DNA of 64,000 nucleotides from Thiocapsa sp. (GTDB lineage: Bacteria > Pseudomonadota > Gammaproteobacteria > Chromatiales > Chromatiaceae). The stretch covers positions 4,836,501 to 4,900,500 of the forward strand of contig NZ_CP073760.1 in assembly GCF_018399035.1 (NCBI RefSeq), read 5' to 3'. How positions within the stretch are numbered: the stretch's first letter is position 1; every line of letters starts with the position of its first letter. This document shows, in pieces, positions 1 to 10,699 of this stretch. A model generated the notes under the pieces. The model saw only the letters and a program-made list of their open reading frames with translations. It was not told the origin of the DNA and made no database searches. Position numbers and translations under genes: made by a program.

Positions 1-1972
<1,972 letters not shown>

Positions 1973-1977
<5 letters not shown>

Positions 1978-2196
1978 GGATGTGACGCTGTCGAGGCCCT
2001 TCGCGATCGGGGTTTACGAGGTCACGTTCGATGAATTCGATGCCTTCTGCAACGCAACCGGTCACGTCAAACCGGACGACTCCGGCTGGGATCGTGATCG
2101 ACGCCCTGTCGTCAACGTGACCTGGAACGACGCCGTCGCTTACACCCGGTGGCTGAGCGTCCAAACGGGCCAACGTCATCACGAGTTCCGGGGACA
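1973..2196 (+). pseudogene. formylglycine-generating enzyme (SUMF1-like) remnant
   Basis: Translation from 1973 reads a piece of an FGE-sulfatase domain: RPFAIGVYEVTFDEFDAF, then RPVVNVTWNDAVAYTRWLS and QTGQRH. In intact family members this is followed by RLPTEAEWE and about 150 more residues. Here the frame leaves the family after QRH and meets the group II intron 5' end near 2197. No downstream half is found after the intron. FGE-type enzymes convert a sulfatase Cys to formylglycine, so this is a broken maturation gene close to two Cys-type sulfatases. It follows the kinase stop directly and has no separate start. The domain is clear; whether the piece is expressed is unknown. Confidence 0.75.
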
Positions 2197-2709
2197 GTGC
2201 GGCCTGGCAAGGCCGCGTGTTCTAGCGGGTGGGAATCCCGCCTGGGTAATCGTGCGCCGCGAGCCCAGTATCGAGCCTTGCGGCGTGGACGGCAACGGAC
2301 ACGTCGATGCGTAGGCACGAAAGCAGGCGAGGTGCAAAGGTAACGGGTGGAGCCGACCTTGAAGGTGTTGAGCCCCGTAAAGAACAGTCGGGAGTGCCGA
2401 CGGGTTTGTCCCTCCGGCAGGCAACAATCCGTGCTGCGCGATGGCGAGCGGTACGGATACTCCCCGGGGTCCGAGGCCGTATCGAGCCTGACATGGAGAA
2501 CACGTGGTAACCAGGGAGATCCACGTATCGGTCCGCCGGAGGCGGGCACCCGTGAACAAGTGTAGAAAGCGAGGACACGGACGGTGGTGCGTGGAAGTCG
2601 GAGCCATCCATACGAGCGATGACGCCCGGTAATGCGGGTCGAGCAAAGGGGTGGCGGTTTGAGACAACGCGAAAGCGACACACGGCCCTACGCCGAGAGG
2701 ATTCTGTCC

Positions 2710-4044
2710 GTGACAACCAAACTTGAGCGTTTCACACTGATGGCGCGCGAGCAACTGCGAGAGCGGTTCAATTCTCTGATGGGGTTGTTGTTCGACCCCG
2801 AGGGCTTGCGCGAAAGCTTCGAGCGACAGAAAGGAAACAAGGCGCCCGGAGTCGATGGGGTAAGAAAAGACGACTACGGAAAGGACCTGGACGCGCAACT
2901 GGACGACCTGTCGGCGCGGATACGCCGAATGGGCTACCGGCCGCAACCGGTGCGGCGCAGCTACATTCCCAAGGGGGATGGACGCTACCGTCCGCTGGGT
3001 GTGCCGAGCTTCGAGGACCGATTGGTGCAGGATCGGCTCAGCCGCCTCCTGCAAGCCATCTGGGAGCCGGAATTTTGCGACTGCTCGTATGGCTTTCGTC
3101 CCGGTCGTAGCGCGCACGATGCGTTGCGGCGGGTCGCGGAGGTCATCACCAACGCAGAAACGCAATGGGTGGTTGAGGCCGACATCAAAGGCTTCTTCGA
3201 TCATCTCTCGCATGCCCATTTACTGCGCTTCCTGGAGCACCGCATCGCCGATCCCAATCTTCTGCGGATCGTGCGGCGCTTCCTGAAGGCCGGCGTCATG
3301 GAAGACGGCGCATTCACGGCCAGCGACGAGGGTGCCCCGCAAGGGGGTTTGGTCTCGCCCGTGCTCAGCAATATCTACCTGCACTACGTGCTCGACCTGT
3401 GGTTCGAGAAACGTTTCGCCAGGGGCTGTGCCGGCAAAGCCTACCTGATCCGCTACGCCGACGACTATGTCGCCTGCTTCGAGTACGAGGCCGATGCCAA
3501 CGCCTTCCTGGCCGCCATGACCGAACGACTGGCGTCCTTCGACCTGGAAGTCGAACCGAGCAAAACCGCGCTGTTACGCTTCGGCAGCCACGCCCTTGGG
3601 CAACGTGCCGACACCGCGGCAGGATCGCGCACCTTCAGCTTCCTCGGCTTCACCCACTATGTGGGCCGTAGTCGTCGGGGCCGGTTCGTGGTCGGGCGCA
3701 AGACCGACGGCAAGCGCATGGCCAAGAAGCTCAAACTGTTGAACGAGCGACTACGCGGCCTGCGCACGCAGGGCGGGGCGGCCATGCTGGCCTACCTCGT
3801 GCGCCACCTGCGCGGGCATCTCCAGTACTACGGGGTGAGCGGCAACGGCCGCGCCTTGGCGAGTTACATCCACTTCGCCGGCGGCCTGCTGTTTAAGTGG
3901 CTAAACCGCCGCAGTCAGCGCCGCTCGTTGACCTGGAAGCGCTTCAGCGCCGCCATTCGCCCCCTGCTGCCGCGTGCTCGGATCATCCATGATCTCTACC
4001 CCGTCCCTTGGTGGATGACTCAAGCTGGGAGCCGGATGGTGTAA
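2710..4044 (+). CDS. ltrA: group II intron reverse transcriptase/maturase
   Basis: This 444-residue intron-encoded protein has RT blocks including GNKAPGVDG, the SYGFRPGRSAHDA block, EADIKGFFD, GAPQGGLVSPVLSNIYL and the catalytic IRYADDYV. It ends with a maturase X-like region (RRSLTWKRF) and YPVPWWM. No HNH endonuclease domain is seen. The GTG at 2710 was chosen because VTTKLERF matches the usual start of this family and GAGAGGA precedes it; a longer ATG frame from 2632 has no family support. The stop at 4042-4044 lies inside the domain V helix, so the coding sequence and the ribozyme core overlap. The protein would assist splicing and retrohoming of its own intron. Confidence 0.93.
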   Translation: MTTKLERFTLMAREQLRERFNSLMGLLFDPEGLRESFERQKGNKAPGVDGVRKDDYGKDLDAQLDDLSARIRRMGYRPQPVRRSYIPKGDGRYRPLGVPSFEDRLVQDRLSRLLQAIWEPEFCDCSYGFRPGRSAHDALRRVAEVITNAETQWVVEADIKGFFDHLSHAHLLRFLEHRIADPNLLRIVRRFLKAGVMEDGAFTASDEGAPQGGLVSPVLSNIYLHYVLDLWFEKRFARGCAGKAYLIRYADDYVACFEYEADANAFLAAMTERLASFDLEVEPSKTALLRFGSHALGQRADTAAGSRTFSFLGFTHYVGRSRRGRFVVGRKTDGKRMAKKLKLLNERLRGLRTQGGAAMLAYLVRHLRGHLQYYGVSGNGRALASYIHFAGGLLFKWLNRRSQRRSLTWKRFSAAIRPLLPRARIIHDLYPVPWWMTQAGSRMV

Positions 4045-4061
4045 CACTCCAAGTCCGGTTC
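4029..4061 (+). ncRNA. group II intron domain V
   Basis: GAGCCGGATG pairs with the TCCGGTTC side to form the catalytic hairpin of group II introns. The IEP stop codon lies within it. Confidence 0.75.
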
Positions 4062-4281
4062 TGCGAGGAGCCGGGAACGAACCGTCGTATGGCCGAGATC
4101 ATGTGGCACCGCCGGGAAACCAGGCGGCAAACCGAGAACACAAACATCAGCCTAACCGACGGCAAGAACCCGGCTTACTCTCCGGATCTGTGATTCAATG
4201 CCGCGACGGGTGTCCGCTGCCCGCTCGACTGCGGACCCCGTCCGGCAATGCACCAGTGTCATCTCTGGGTCGTGACCCGCT

Positions 4282-4725
4282 CACATCCCGGCCGGCGGGC
4301 ACATCCTCGATGCCGGCTGTGGATCGGGGCGCGATGCGCTGGCATTTCGGCGGCTCGGCTATACCGTGACCGCGTTCGAGGCATCGCCGAAGCTGGCGCG
4401 GCTGGCCTCCGAGCACTGCGGCTTGCCGGTCGAGGTCCGGCGCTTCCAGGAGATCGAGTGGCAGGACGCATTCGACGGCATCTGGGCCTGCGCGAGTTTG
4501 CTGCATGTGCCGATGGCGGAGCTCCCGGATGTGCTGCGGCGTCTCGGGCGTGCGCTCAAGCCCGACGGGGTGCTCTATGCCTCGTTCAAGTACGGAGCAG
4601 GGGCGCGGGAGCATGGCGGTCGGCGGTTTACGGATCTGGACGAGGAGGGGCTCGCGGCGCTGGTCGCGGCGGTGACGGCGTTCGCGGTGGTCGAGACCTG
4701 GGTTACCGGGGATCGGCGGGAGGGG
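4282..4725 (+). pseudogene. SAM-dependent methyltransferase, 5' piece (IS-interrupted)
   Basis: The frame reads IPAGGHILDAGCGSGRDALAF (motif I of class I SAM methyltransferases), then YTVTAFEAS, a DGIWACASLLHVP block and LKPDGVLYASFKYG, as in TehB-like enzymes. The N-terminus is broken: a stop lies in frame at 4273, and the preceding bases read like family sequence only in another frame. The C-terminus is cut after VTGDRREG by the IS at 4726-6639; the missing tail resumes at 6652. A second, independently damaged copy lies at 24766-25142. The product should be non-functional. Confidence 0.78.
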
Positions 4726-6639
4726 CCTTGTTCATTATCCCGACCACCGCCCTCATGCCGCGACCGGCATCAGATAGGGCAGTTTCGCCGGACGCAGTCG
4801 GCGGCGTCGGGGTCGCGGCGGCAAGGGCACACGCAGGAGAAGCTCCTCGAACAGTGCGGGATGTGTCCGCCCGAAGAAGCGCTCGGCGGCGGTCGTGCCG
4901 TCGGGACGGCGGATGTGGAAGTTGTGCACGGCGGTGAGCGCGGCGAGCCTGCGGTCGCTCAAGCGATGACGCCCGTGATGATGCAGCGACAGTTGGCCGT
5001 TGCGTCCTTCCACACAGGAGCTGCTGCGTTGGAACAGATCGGCGCAAGCGCCGGCGACCTGTTCGACCCGAGCGCTGTCCTCGGGCGCGAGACGCTGCAG
5101 CGGATGATCGGCGCGCCGCAGGACGTCGAGCAACGCGGTACTCGCCGCCTGCACGCGGTGTCGGGTCTCGGCCGCGGTGCTGCGGGCGGCGACGCGCTCG
5201 AGGTAGATGCCGGGGATGAGCTGCTCGAGGACCGCCGCTTCCAGCTCCGGGGATAGTGCGAGGGCCTCGACCCTGGCGGTCACGGTGGCGAAGAAGAACG
5301 CGAGCGTGGCGAGCCACTGCACGGTCAGGCGCTCGGCCTTGGCGAGGCGTTCGCGAGCGCGCTCGGGCAGCTCGGCGGCCTCGGCCAATCCCTTCAGGCG
5401 TGTCCAGACGTCGGTGAAGCGCGCCGCCACGCGCTCCACCGGCTGCGTCTGTCCATCCACCGGATCATACGGGTGATACAGCACGCCGAGCTCGCGGATC
5501 AATGCGCGCGCCTCGCTCTGCCGCTCCCGTGCGCGGTCGCGTTCGGCTTCCACGGCGACCAGCGCGCTCAGGGCGGCGCCAATGCGGGTCTCGAAGGCCG
5601 GTGGACGCCCGAGCGGGCGGGGCATGCGCGCCTCGAATGCCTGCTGCGCCGCGCGCTCGGCCTCCCAATGCGCCTGCGCGGCCGCCACGCCGGCTTCAGC
5701 CCGGCGCACGTCGCGCGCCAACGCCAAGGACGTGGCTTTGGAGACCTCGTGTTGGCCGTGAAAGAGGTCCGGGGAATGATGCGCACGGAGGTCCGTCTCG
5801 GCATGGCGACGCAGCGCCTTGGCCTCGTCGGCGGTGCTCTGGATCACCTCCACGGCGAGCCCCGTGCAGGCGTCCTGAAGCGCGGCGGTCCAGGTCGCCG
5901 CGGTGCGATCCGCGGCGTATTGCTCCAGGACAATGAAGTTCGACACCGGCTCGATGTTGACCAAGCAGATCCCCGGATGAAAGGTTTCGTCCTCGCACAC
6001 CGTCACCGCACGCGCCGGCATGCCCTCGGCAAGCGCCGTGCGCTGCTCCGCGGCCACCGCGACCACGGCCGTTTCCAGGGCGACATTGAGCGCGTGCTGC
6101 GCGCCGTCGCTGACCCCGACGAAGGCCGACAGTCCGCTCAGCTCCAGGAACTCACTCACCAGCCGGGTTCCGCCCGCCGCCCGCAAGGTGATGCTGAAAT
6201 GCGCCGCCAACACCAGCCGATGCAACCAATCGATCCCCTCCGGGGTGCGTGCGAAGGCCGTCAAGCCCGTCGGCGGATCCCCGCGCGGAACCTCCCCGCA
6301 CCAGTCGCGCAAGGTGCTGCGCGCAATACCCATCTCGGTGGCCACGGCGCGTTGCGTCTCCCCCGCCGCCAGCCGTGCTTCGGCCGCCGCGATGTGCTCG
6401 GCTTGCTCCAAGCGTGTGCGTCGCGTCATGAGCCGATGCTCCGGCCCGGTCTCGAACGTCCGGGTAGCGCAGCGCCCGCGCTTGGTCTAAAGTCACTCTC
6501 GGCAGGATCTTCGAACATCTTTTCGAACCCTCGGTTAGTTTGCACTTCCAAGGGTATGAAATTTCGTGGGTCCTGCCAAATCCCCGCATGCCCATCACCA
6601 AGCCATGAACTCGGACTTGGACGGGACTATGAACAACGC
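4726..6639 (-). mobile_element. insertion sequence, about 1.9 kb, with inverted ends and target duplication
   Basis: The left end CCTTGTTCATTATCCCG and the reverse complement of the right end, CGTTGTTCATAGTCCCG, match at 14 of 17 positions and form the terminal inverted repeats. The flanking target repeat CGGCGGGAGGGG is present on both sides (4714-4725 and 6640-6651), giving an 11-12 bp duplication. The host methyltransferase sequence reads across when the element is removed. It carries a single transposase gene on the minus strand. Confidence 0.85.
4753..6429 (-). CDS. IS transposase (DUF6399-like)
   Basis: This 558-residue protein has an N-terminal helix-turn-helix (residues about 10-45, TQRAVATEMGIARSTLRDW). 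An RNase-H-like core follows, with VCEDETFH and FIVLEQYAADRTAATW, then a region DLFHGQHEVSKATS and a long Ala/Glu/Arg-rich helical insertion. The C-terminal part contains SSSCVEGRNGQLSLHHHG, typical of DUF6399-type transposases. The reading frame is intact and fills the IS between its inverted ends, so the element may still be mobile. The exact IS family is not assigned from sequence alone. Confidence 0.85.
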   Translation of the reverse strand: MTRRTRLEQAEHIAAAEARLAAGETQRAVATEMGIARSTLRDWCGEVPRGDPPTGLTAFARTPEGIDWLHRLVLAAHFSITLRAAGGTRLVSEFLELSGLSAFVGVSDGAQHALNVALETAVVAVAAEQRTALAEGMPARAVTVCEDETFHPGICLVNIEPVSNFIVLEQYAADRTAATWTAALQDACTGLAVEVIQSTADEAKALRRHAETDLRAHHSPDLFHGQHEVSKATSLALARDVRRAEAGVAAAQAHWEAERAAQQAFEARMPRPLGRPPAFETRIGAALSALVAVEAERDRARERQSEARALIRELGVLYHPYDPVDGQTQPVERVAARFTDVWTRLKGLAEAAELPERARERLAKAERLTVQWLATLAFFFATVTARVEALALSPELEAAVLEQLIPGIYLERVAARSTAAETRHRVQAASTALLDVLRRADHPLQRLAPEDSARVEQVAGACADLFQRSSSCVEGRNGQLSLHHHGRHRLSDRRLAALTAVHNFHIRRPDGTTAAERFFGRTHPALFEELLLRVPLPPRPRRRRLRPAKLPYLMPVAA

Positions 6640-6651
6640 CGGCGGGAGGGG

Positions 6652-6758
6652 AGCTGTGGTTGAATGCGATTGTCGGGAGGGGGTTGCCGATACACGCGGG
6701 GCATCGGATGTCCGGGCAACGTCATGAGTCGTCGGGGCCGGCCGAGGGTGCGATCTGA
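6652..6758 (+). pseudogene. SAM-dependent methyltransferase, 3' piece
   Basis: The sequence reads WLNAIVGRG and then a short tail to a TGA at 6756-6758. It matches the C-terminal part of the related copy near 25070-25140 and continues the gene broken at 4725. Bases 6640-6651 are the IS target duplication. Confidence 0.7.
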
Positions 6759-7140
6759 AGGTTGGGATTGCCGCCAGTCGAGCCGCCCCGCCCGATACCG
6801 GTTCTGCCCATGACAGATCACGCAGCTCTGGCGGCGATCAGGAGGAACTCGGTTGAATCCAGTCGCTCAGACGAGTCGACCCTATGGCGGGAAAACGCGC
6901 TTAGTGGTCACCCACGACCCTGCGCCTGGGCGCGTGCTTACGACCCGCTGGAGACACTGGTGCCGCGCCGGCCGGAGTCCGCAGTCGAGCGGGCAGCGGT
7001 CACTCGCCGTGGCCTAAGATCTGACCCTCGTCTCGGACCTGCGCCGCTGATGGCGCGCGGGGATGACGCGACGCGGGAGCGTCACGCCCTCCTCCCACGC
7101 GGGGGCGTGGGAGCGAGAAGAACCCCGGCTCCTTTTCCCG
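6759..7140. other. intergenic, no gene recognised
   Basis: No reading frame here resembles a known family or has a convincing ribosome binding site. A direct repeat, CACCGGGGACAGGG followed by CACCGGGGACAG, begins at about 7149 at the 3' end of the next gene. Confidence 0.5.
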
Positions 7141-8733
7141 CTACTTCGGCACCGGGGACAGGGCACCGGGGACAGCATAGAATCGGGCTTGGTCGCGACC
7201 ATTCGCCTTGGCCTGATACATCGCCAGATCGGCCTGTCGGAAAATGTCCTCCGCGACGCCGTCCATGCCATTAAACAGGGTGACGCCCAGCGAGGCGGTG
7301 CAGCGATGTTCGATCAGGGTGTCGGGGTGCCCCGGCCGGGTGATGGTCAGGCGATAGGGCGCGGATAGGCGGCGGCGCACCTGCTCGGCAATCCTGCCGA
7401 CGTACCGGGCGGCCTCCGCCTCCTCCGCGCTTAGGTCGCCGATGAGCAGCACGAACTCGTCACCGCCCAGGCGTGCCGCCGTATCGGCGGCACGCACGGT
7501 CAGGGTCAGGCGGCGCGCTACCTCGATCAACAGCAGATCACCGGCGGCGTGCCCGTAGGCGTCGTTGAGCGGCTTGAAATTGTCCAAATCCAACAACAGC
7601 AAGCCACCATGGCAACCGCTGCGGTGGGCGGCGGCCCGTACCTGACCCAGACGGTCATCGAGCAAACGCCGGTTGGGCAGGTGCGTCAATGGGTCATAAA
7701 AGGCCAGGGCCTTGATCTCTGCCTCGGCGCGTTTGCGCGCCGAGATGTCGCGGATGAAGGCGACGATCCTGCCGGGATCAAACGGCAGGACCTGGGTGCT
7801 CGCCTCGACCTCCAAGAGCCGCCCGTCCTTGCGGCGCTGCCGGGTCTCGAAACACGCGGGCTCGATCGCCCACCGGCGCCCGCGCTCGGCATCGCCCCCG
7901 CCGTCGGCGTCAGCGGCGTCGATATCCGCGACGCCCATGGTCAACAATTCCTCGCGGCGGTAACCGATCAGGTCACAGTAGGCTTGGTTGACGTCGAGGA
8001 AGCGCCCGTCCCGGTCGCACAGGAAAAACCCGTCCAGGCTGGTGGCGATGATGGCGCGGTACTCCTGGTCGGCCTGGATCGCCTGGCGGCGGGAGCGCTC
8101 GAACGCGAGTCCGACATACCCGAGATTGGCGACCACGGCGCTTAAGATACCGGCCAGCATGATTAAGATGCGTGCCGCGCTTGGGTCCATCAACACGGGG
8201 GTGACGCGCCCCAGCGACAGGCCGATCAGGGTATTGAGAAACGACACTGCCAGGAGCAGGTAGACCCCGGCAATCCAGCGGGCGGCGCGGCTTTGCTCCT
8301 GCTGCGCGATGCGCCAGCCTACTGCGGCCAACCAGCTAAACAGAACGACAAAGGCCGCGTTATGGAATTGCATGCGCAGCAAATCATCGCGCAGCCCCAG
8401 ACGGATGCCTTCAAATCCGAGCAGGTACAAGGACGGGACGGCGGCCATCAGAATCAGCGGCAATGGTCTGCCCAGGTCGCGGCGCAGCGCTTGGATACGC
8501 ATCATCACGCCAAGGCACATCAGAAAATGGGCGAGCGGAAAGGTTGCCCACTCCGGAGCCAGGCCACGCAGCGCGAACAAGGTCATGGACAAGCCCAGCA
8601 GTAGGTCGCCGCCGCACCACAGCGTCACCACCCGCTGCCGGCGGCCGTTCAAGACCAGGTAGGTGACCATCGGCATGATAAAGAAGAGCAGTGCCGTGGC
8701 CAGGAACAGCGAGGGGATATGAAAGAGCGGCAA
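7141..8733 (-). CDS. membrane PAS-GGDEF diguanylate cyclase
   Basis: The 530-residue protein starts with about seven hydrophobic segments (residues about 5-215). A PAS domain follows (about 225-340, DGFFLCDRDGRFLDVN ... IVAFIRDIS), then a GGDEF domain (about 355-525) with DPLTHLPNRRLL, LLDLDNFKPLND and an intact LGGDEFVLL signature. It should make cyclic di-GMP in response to a membrane or PAS signal. No EAL domain is present. No clear RxxD inhibitory site was confirmed upstream of GGDEF. The gene begins 11 bases after the stop of a decayed outer-membrane protein on the same strand, so both may once have shared a transcript. Confidence 0.92.
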   Translation of the reverse strand: MPLFHIPSLFLATALLFFIMPMVTYLVLNGRRQRVVTLWCGGDLLLGLSMTLFALRGLAPEWATFPLAHFLMCLGVMMRIQALRRDLGRPLPLILMAAVPSLYLLGFEGIRLGLRDDLLRMQFHNAAFVVLFSWLAAVGWRIAQQEQSRAARWIAGVYLLLAVSFLNTLIGLSLGRVTPVLMDPSAARILIMLAGILSAVVANLGYVGLAFERSRRQAIQADQEYRAIIATSLDGFFLCDRDGRFLDVNQAYCDLIGYRREELLTMGVADIDAADADGGGDAERGRRWAIEPACFETRQRRKDGRLLEVEASTQVLPFDPGRIVAFIRDISARKRAEAEIKALAFYDPLTHLPNRRLLDDRLGQVRAAAHRSGCHGGLLLLDLDNFKPLNDAYGHAAGDLLLIEVARRLTLTVRAADTAARLGGDEFVLLIGDLSAEEAEAARYVGRIAEQVRRRLSAPYRLTITRPGHPDTLIEHRCTASLGVTLFNGMDGVAEDIFRQADLAMYQAKANGRDQARFYAVPGALSPVPK

Positions 8734-8744
8734 GTCCTGCCTCG

Positions 8745-9262
8745 TCAGAAGATGGTGAGTACGCGCACGGCGAAGCGCCGGTCTTCAAACAGACCGTTGT
8801 CGGTCTTGAGGTCGCCGCCGTATTGCAGGATCAGGCTTCCGAAAGGCAACTTGATCATGCCCGACAGCGTATAGCGCTGCACCCGCAGCGCGCCGCCCCA
8901 GGGCGCTTCGTCGATGCGTGACGCCCCGCCCTGGCTGTAGAAATAGCTCAGGCCCAGGGTGAGGGGTGCGGCCGGGGTCTAGCTGAACGCGACTTGCCAA
9001 CTGTACAGCAGCCGTTGCTCGAGGGTGCCGATCCGGCCGGCACCCCGGCGGTACGCGTCGTTGTCGCCGAACCACTGGACATCGAACGCCGTCATCGCGT
9101 TGACGCGTGACCCCAGGCGGTGGCTGTACCCCGCCTGCACGGCCGCCTGGTAGCGGTTCTCGCCCGGGTTGGTATTGAGCGACAGGGCACGCTTGGCGTC
9201 GTAGCTGCCGGTGGGCAGGGTGACATAGCCGGCCACTGCGGCATAGCGCCCATTCTCACGAT
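8745..9262 (-). pseudogene. outer-membrane transporter (MetA/SphA-like) remnant
   Basis: Read leftward, the frame gives NGRYAAVAGYVTLPTGSYD, then repeated beta-strand patterns (YQAAVQAGYSHRLGSR, EQRLLYSWQVAF). A TAG interrupts it at about 8979-8981. It then continues in the same frame through LTLGLSYFYSQGG and LILQYGGDLKTDNGLFEDRR to a natural end at 8745 (RVLTIF). The family is the porin-like group also seen at 9512-10480. The N-terminal half is missing, because the frame runs into the 12-bp repeats at 9277-9310. One nonsense mutation plus truncation makes this a pseudogene. Confidence 0.7.
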
Positions 9263-9276
9263 CGGCATAGGGCCAG

Positions 9277-9474
9277 GGCGGCCTCGAAGGCGGCCTCGAA
9301 GGCGGCCTCGGCCTCTACCTGCGCGATGGCCGTCCGACCTTCGTCTACAACTTCCTTAGCCTGGAGCGGCCGACCTTTGCCGGGAAGGACCCCCTGCCCA
9401 AAGGAAAGTCGCAGGTCGCCGTGAAGGTACCCCGGGCCGCTCGCCTGCCTGACGTTGGCGCAGCGAAATGCTGA
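9277..9474 (+). pseudogene. arylsulfatase C-terminal remnant
   Basis: The plus-strand frame reads GGLGLYLRDGRPTFVYNF, then LSLERPTFAG and GKDPLPKGKSQV. This is the conserved C-terminal stretch of bacterial arylsulfatases, where GKxxLPxGKHxV is typical. It is followed by unrelated residues and a stop at about 9475. It has no N-terminal part and starts in a run of 12-bp direct repeats (GGCGGCCTCGAA) that also encodes GGLE units. It is separate from, and opposite to, the two intact sulfatase genes nearby. Confidence 0.65.
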
Positions 9475-9511
9475 CCCCTTGATCGCGAAATTGTGAGGCG
9501 CCCGCGCCGGC

Positions 9512-10480
9512 TCAAAACTGATAGACGAGCTTGAGCCAGACGTAATCCCCCTCGAGCCGGTTCTTGGTATCCAACTCCCGGAGCCATCGCACCTCGGTGA
9601 CGAAATTCTGCTTACCCAAAGGGAGCACATAGCCAAGCACCGGCCCGAGGCCGGCCGTGCGGCCCTTGAAGTCGCCGAGGATCGGACGCTGTCCGCTGTC
9701 TGCGGTCACCTGCTCCACCCAGAAGCCTTCGAGGCCCAGGGTGAGAAAGCCTTTCCCCGCAGGGATGAGCTGCTGGACGCTGCCCTCCAGATGCACCAGC
9801 GTGCCGCTTCGGTAATCGGTGTCCGGGTTTTCGGTATTGAAGACCAGACCGCCGTGGAGGGCCGCGTTGAAGCCGTTGCCGGCGTTGTTGTATGAAACCC
9901 CCGCCCAGGGATTGAAGGACCAGTAGTTGAGCCCCGGGTTGGCCAGACGGCCCATCTCGTAGTCCCCGGTCGGGGCGTAGACGGTCAGGGCGGCGTTGTA
10001 CTGCCAGGGACCGTCCTTCCAAGCGAGCATCGCCGGGATCAGCGTGAGATCGCCGAACCCGGAGGCCGTATCCCGTACCCGCCTGTCGCCAAGCACCGTT
10101 TCGATCTCGCCCTCTACTGTCATCCAGACATAGGGCAGCATGACGCCGACGCTGTAGTGGGCACCCGCAATCGGCGTTTCGACGGTGTAGAACCCGCCGG
10201 CGAGCAGGACGTCGCTGGTGGCCTTCAAACCGAACACGTCGATGCCTGCGACCGGGATCTGCTTGGAGAGATCGGCATCCCCCTCGTAGTGGAGGTAGAT
10301 CGGCTCGATGACCCAGCCGGGCCGGGCGGGCGCAAGATCGATCAGGGTGGCCACCGAACCCGGAACATAGTGTCCGGTCCCGCCCTCCGAGGAGCCGGCT
10401 ATCGGAGGCACCAGTACACAGGCGGCCAGGGCAAGGCCGGCGGCCGCGCGTGCGATGAAATGCGTATTGGTCTTCCGCAT
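9512..10480 (-). CDS. SphA/MetA-like outer-membrane transporter protein
   Basis: The 322-residue protein has a signal peptide (residues 1-29, AAAGLALAACVLVPP) followed by alternating beta-strand segments and ends in LKLVYQF, with the terminal Phe expected for an outer-membrane barrel. Pieces such as HYVPGS, PTGDYE and NPWAGVSY fit the MetA-pathway/SphA transporter family (pfam13557-like). Family members are predicted channels for small organic molecules. It lies at the downstream end of the leftward sulfatase cluster, 219 bases after the sulfatase stop, so it may admit a sulfated or sulfonated substrate; that role is inferred from context only. Confidence 0.82.
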   Translation of the reverse strand: MRKTNTHFIARAAAGLALAACVLVPPIAGSSEGGTGHYVPGSVATLIDLAPARPGWVIEPIYLHYEGDADLSKQIPVAGIDVFGLKATSDVLLAGGFYTVETPIAGAHYSVGVMLPYVWMTVEGEIETVLGDRRVRDTASGFGDLTLIPAMLAWKDGPWQYNAALTVYAPTGDYEMGRLANPGLNYWSFNPWAGVSYNNAGNGFNAALHGGLVFNTENPDTDYRSGTLVHLEGSVQQLIPAGKGFLTLGLEGFWVEQVTADSGQRPILGDFKGRTAGLGPVLGYVLPLGKQNFVTEVRWLRELDTKNRLEGDYVWLKLVYQF

Positions 10481-10699
10481 GGTCTCGTTTTCCGTGGATC
10501 GGCGAAGGTGGTCTTGCCCTACCTGCGTTCGCGTGGGCAGCGGCTCGCGCTGCGTCCTGCCGGCGCTTGACCCCGCTCAGAGCATCGGGCTGGACTGCCA
10601 TGGTCAGCTTCTCAATGTCCCCGGAGAACGCATCGCCGGGGACCCGGAGATAGGTCCCCGACGATGGGTCTGGTCCGTATCCGGGTTTGAAGCGGTGCC

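Larger units (their letters stand above)
2197..4190 (+). mobile_element. group II intron
   Basis: The element starts with a GTGCGG-type 5' end at about 2197, has about 500 bases of structured leader, encodes a reverse transcriptase/maturase, and contains a domain V hairpin at 4029-4061 (GAGCCGGATG ... TCCGGTTC). The leader contains the GTGGAAGTCGGAGC block seen upstream of many intron ORFs (about 2590-2610). The 3' end is placed near 4190, after a domain-VI-like segment ending in GGCTTACTCTC, and is uncertain by some tens of bases. It lies in the FGE remnant; the downstream flank is not FGE sequence, so the locus has been rearranged since or during insertion. Confidence 0.82.

Noticed and set aside
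6762..7274. 170-residue plus-strand frame
   Set aside because: It runs into the 3' end of the GGDEF gene on the other strand and shows no family motif.
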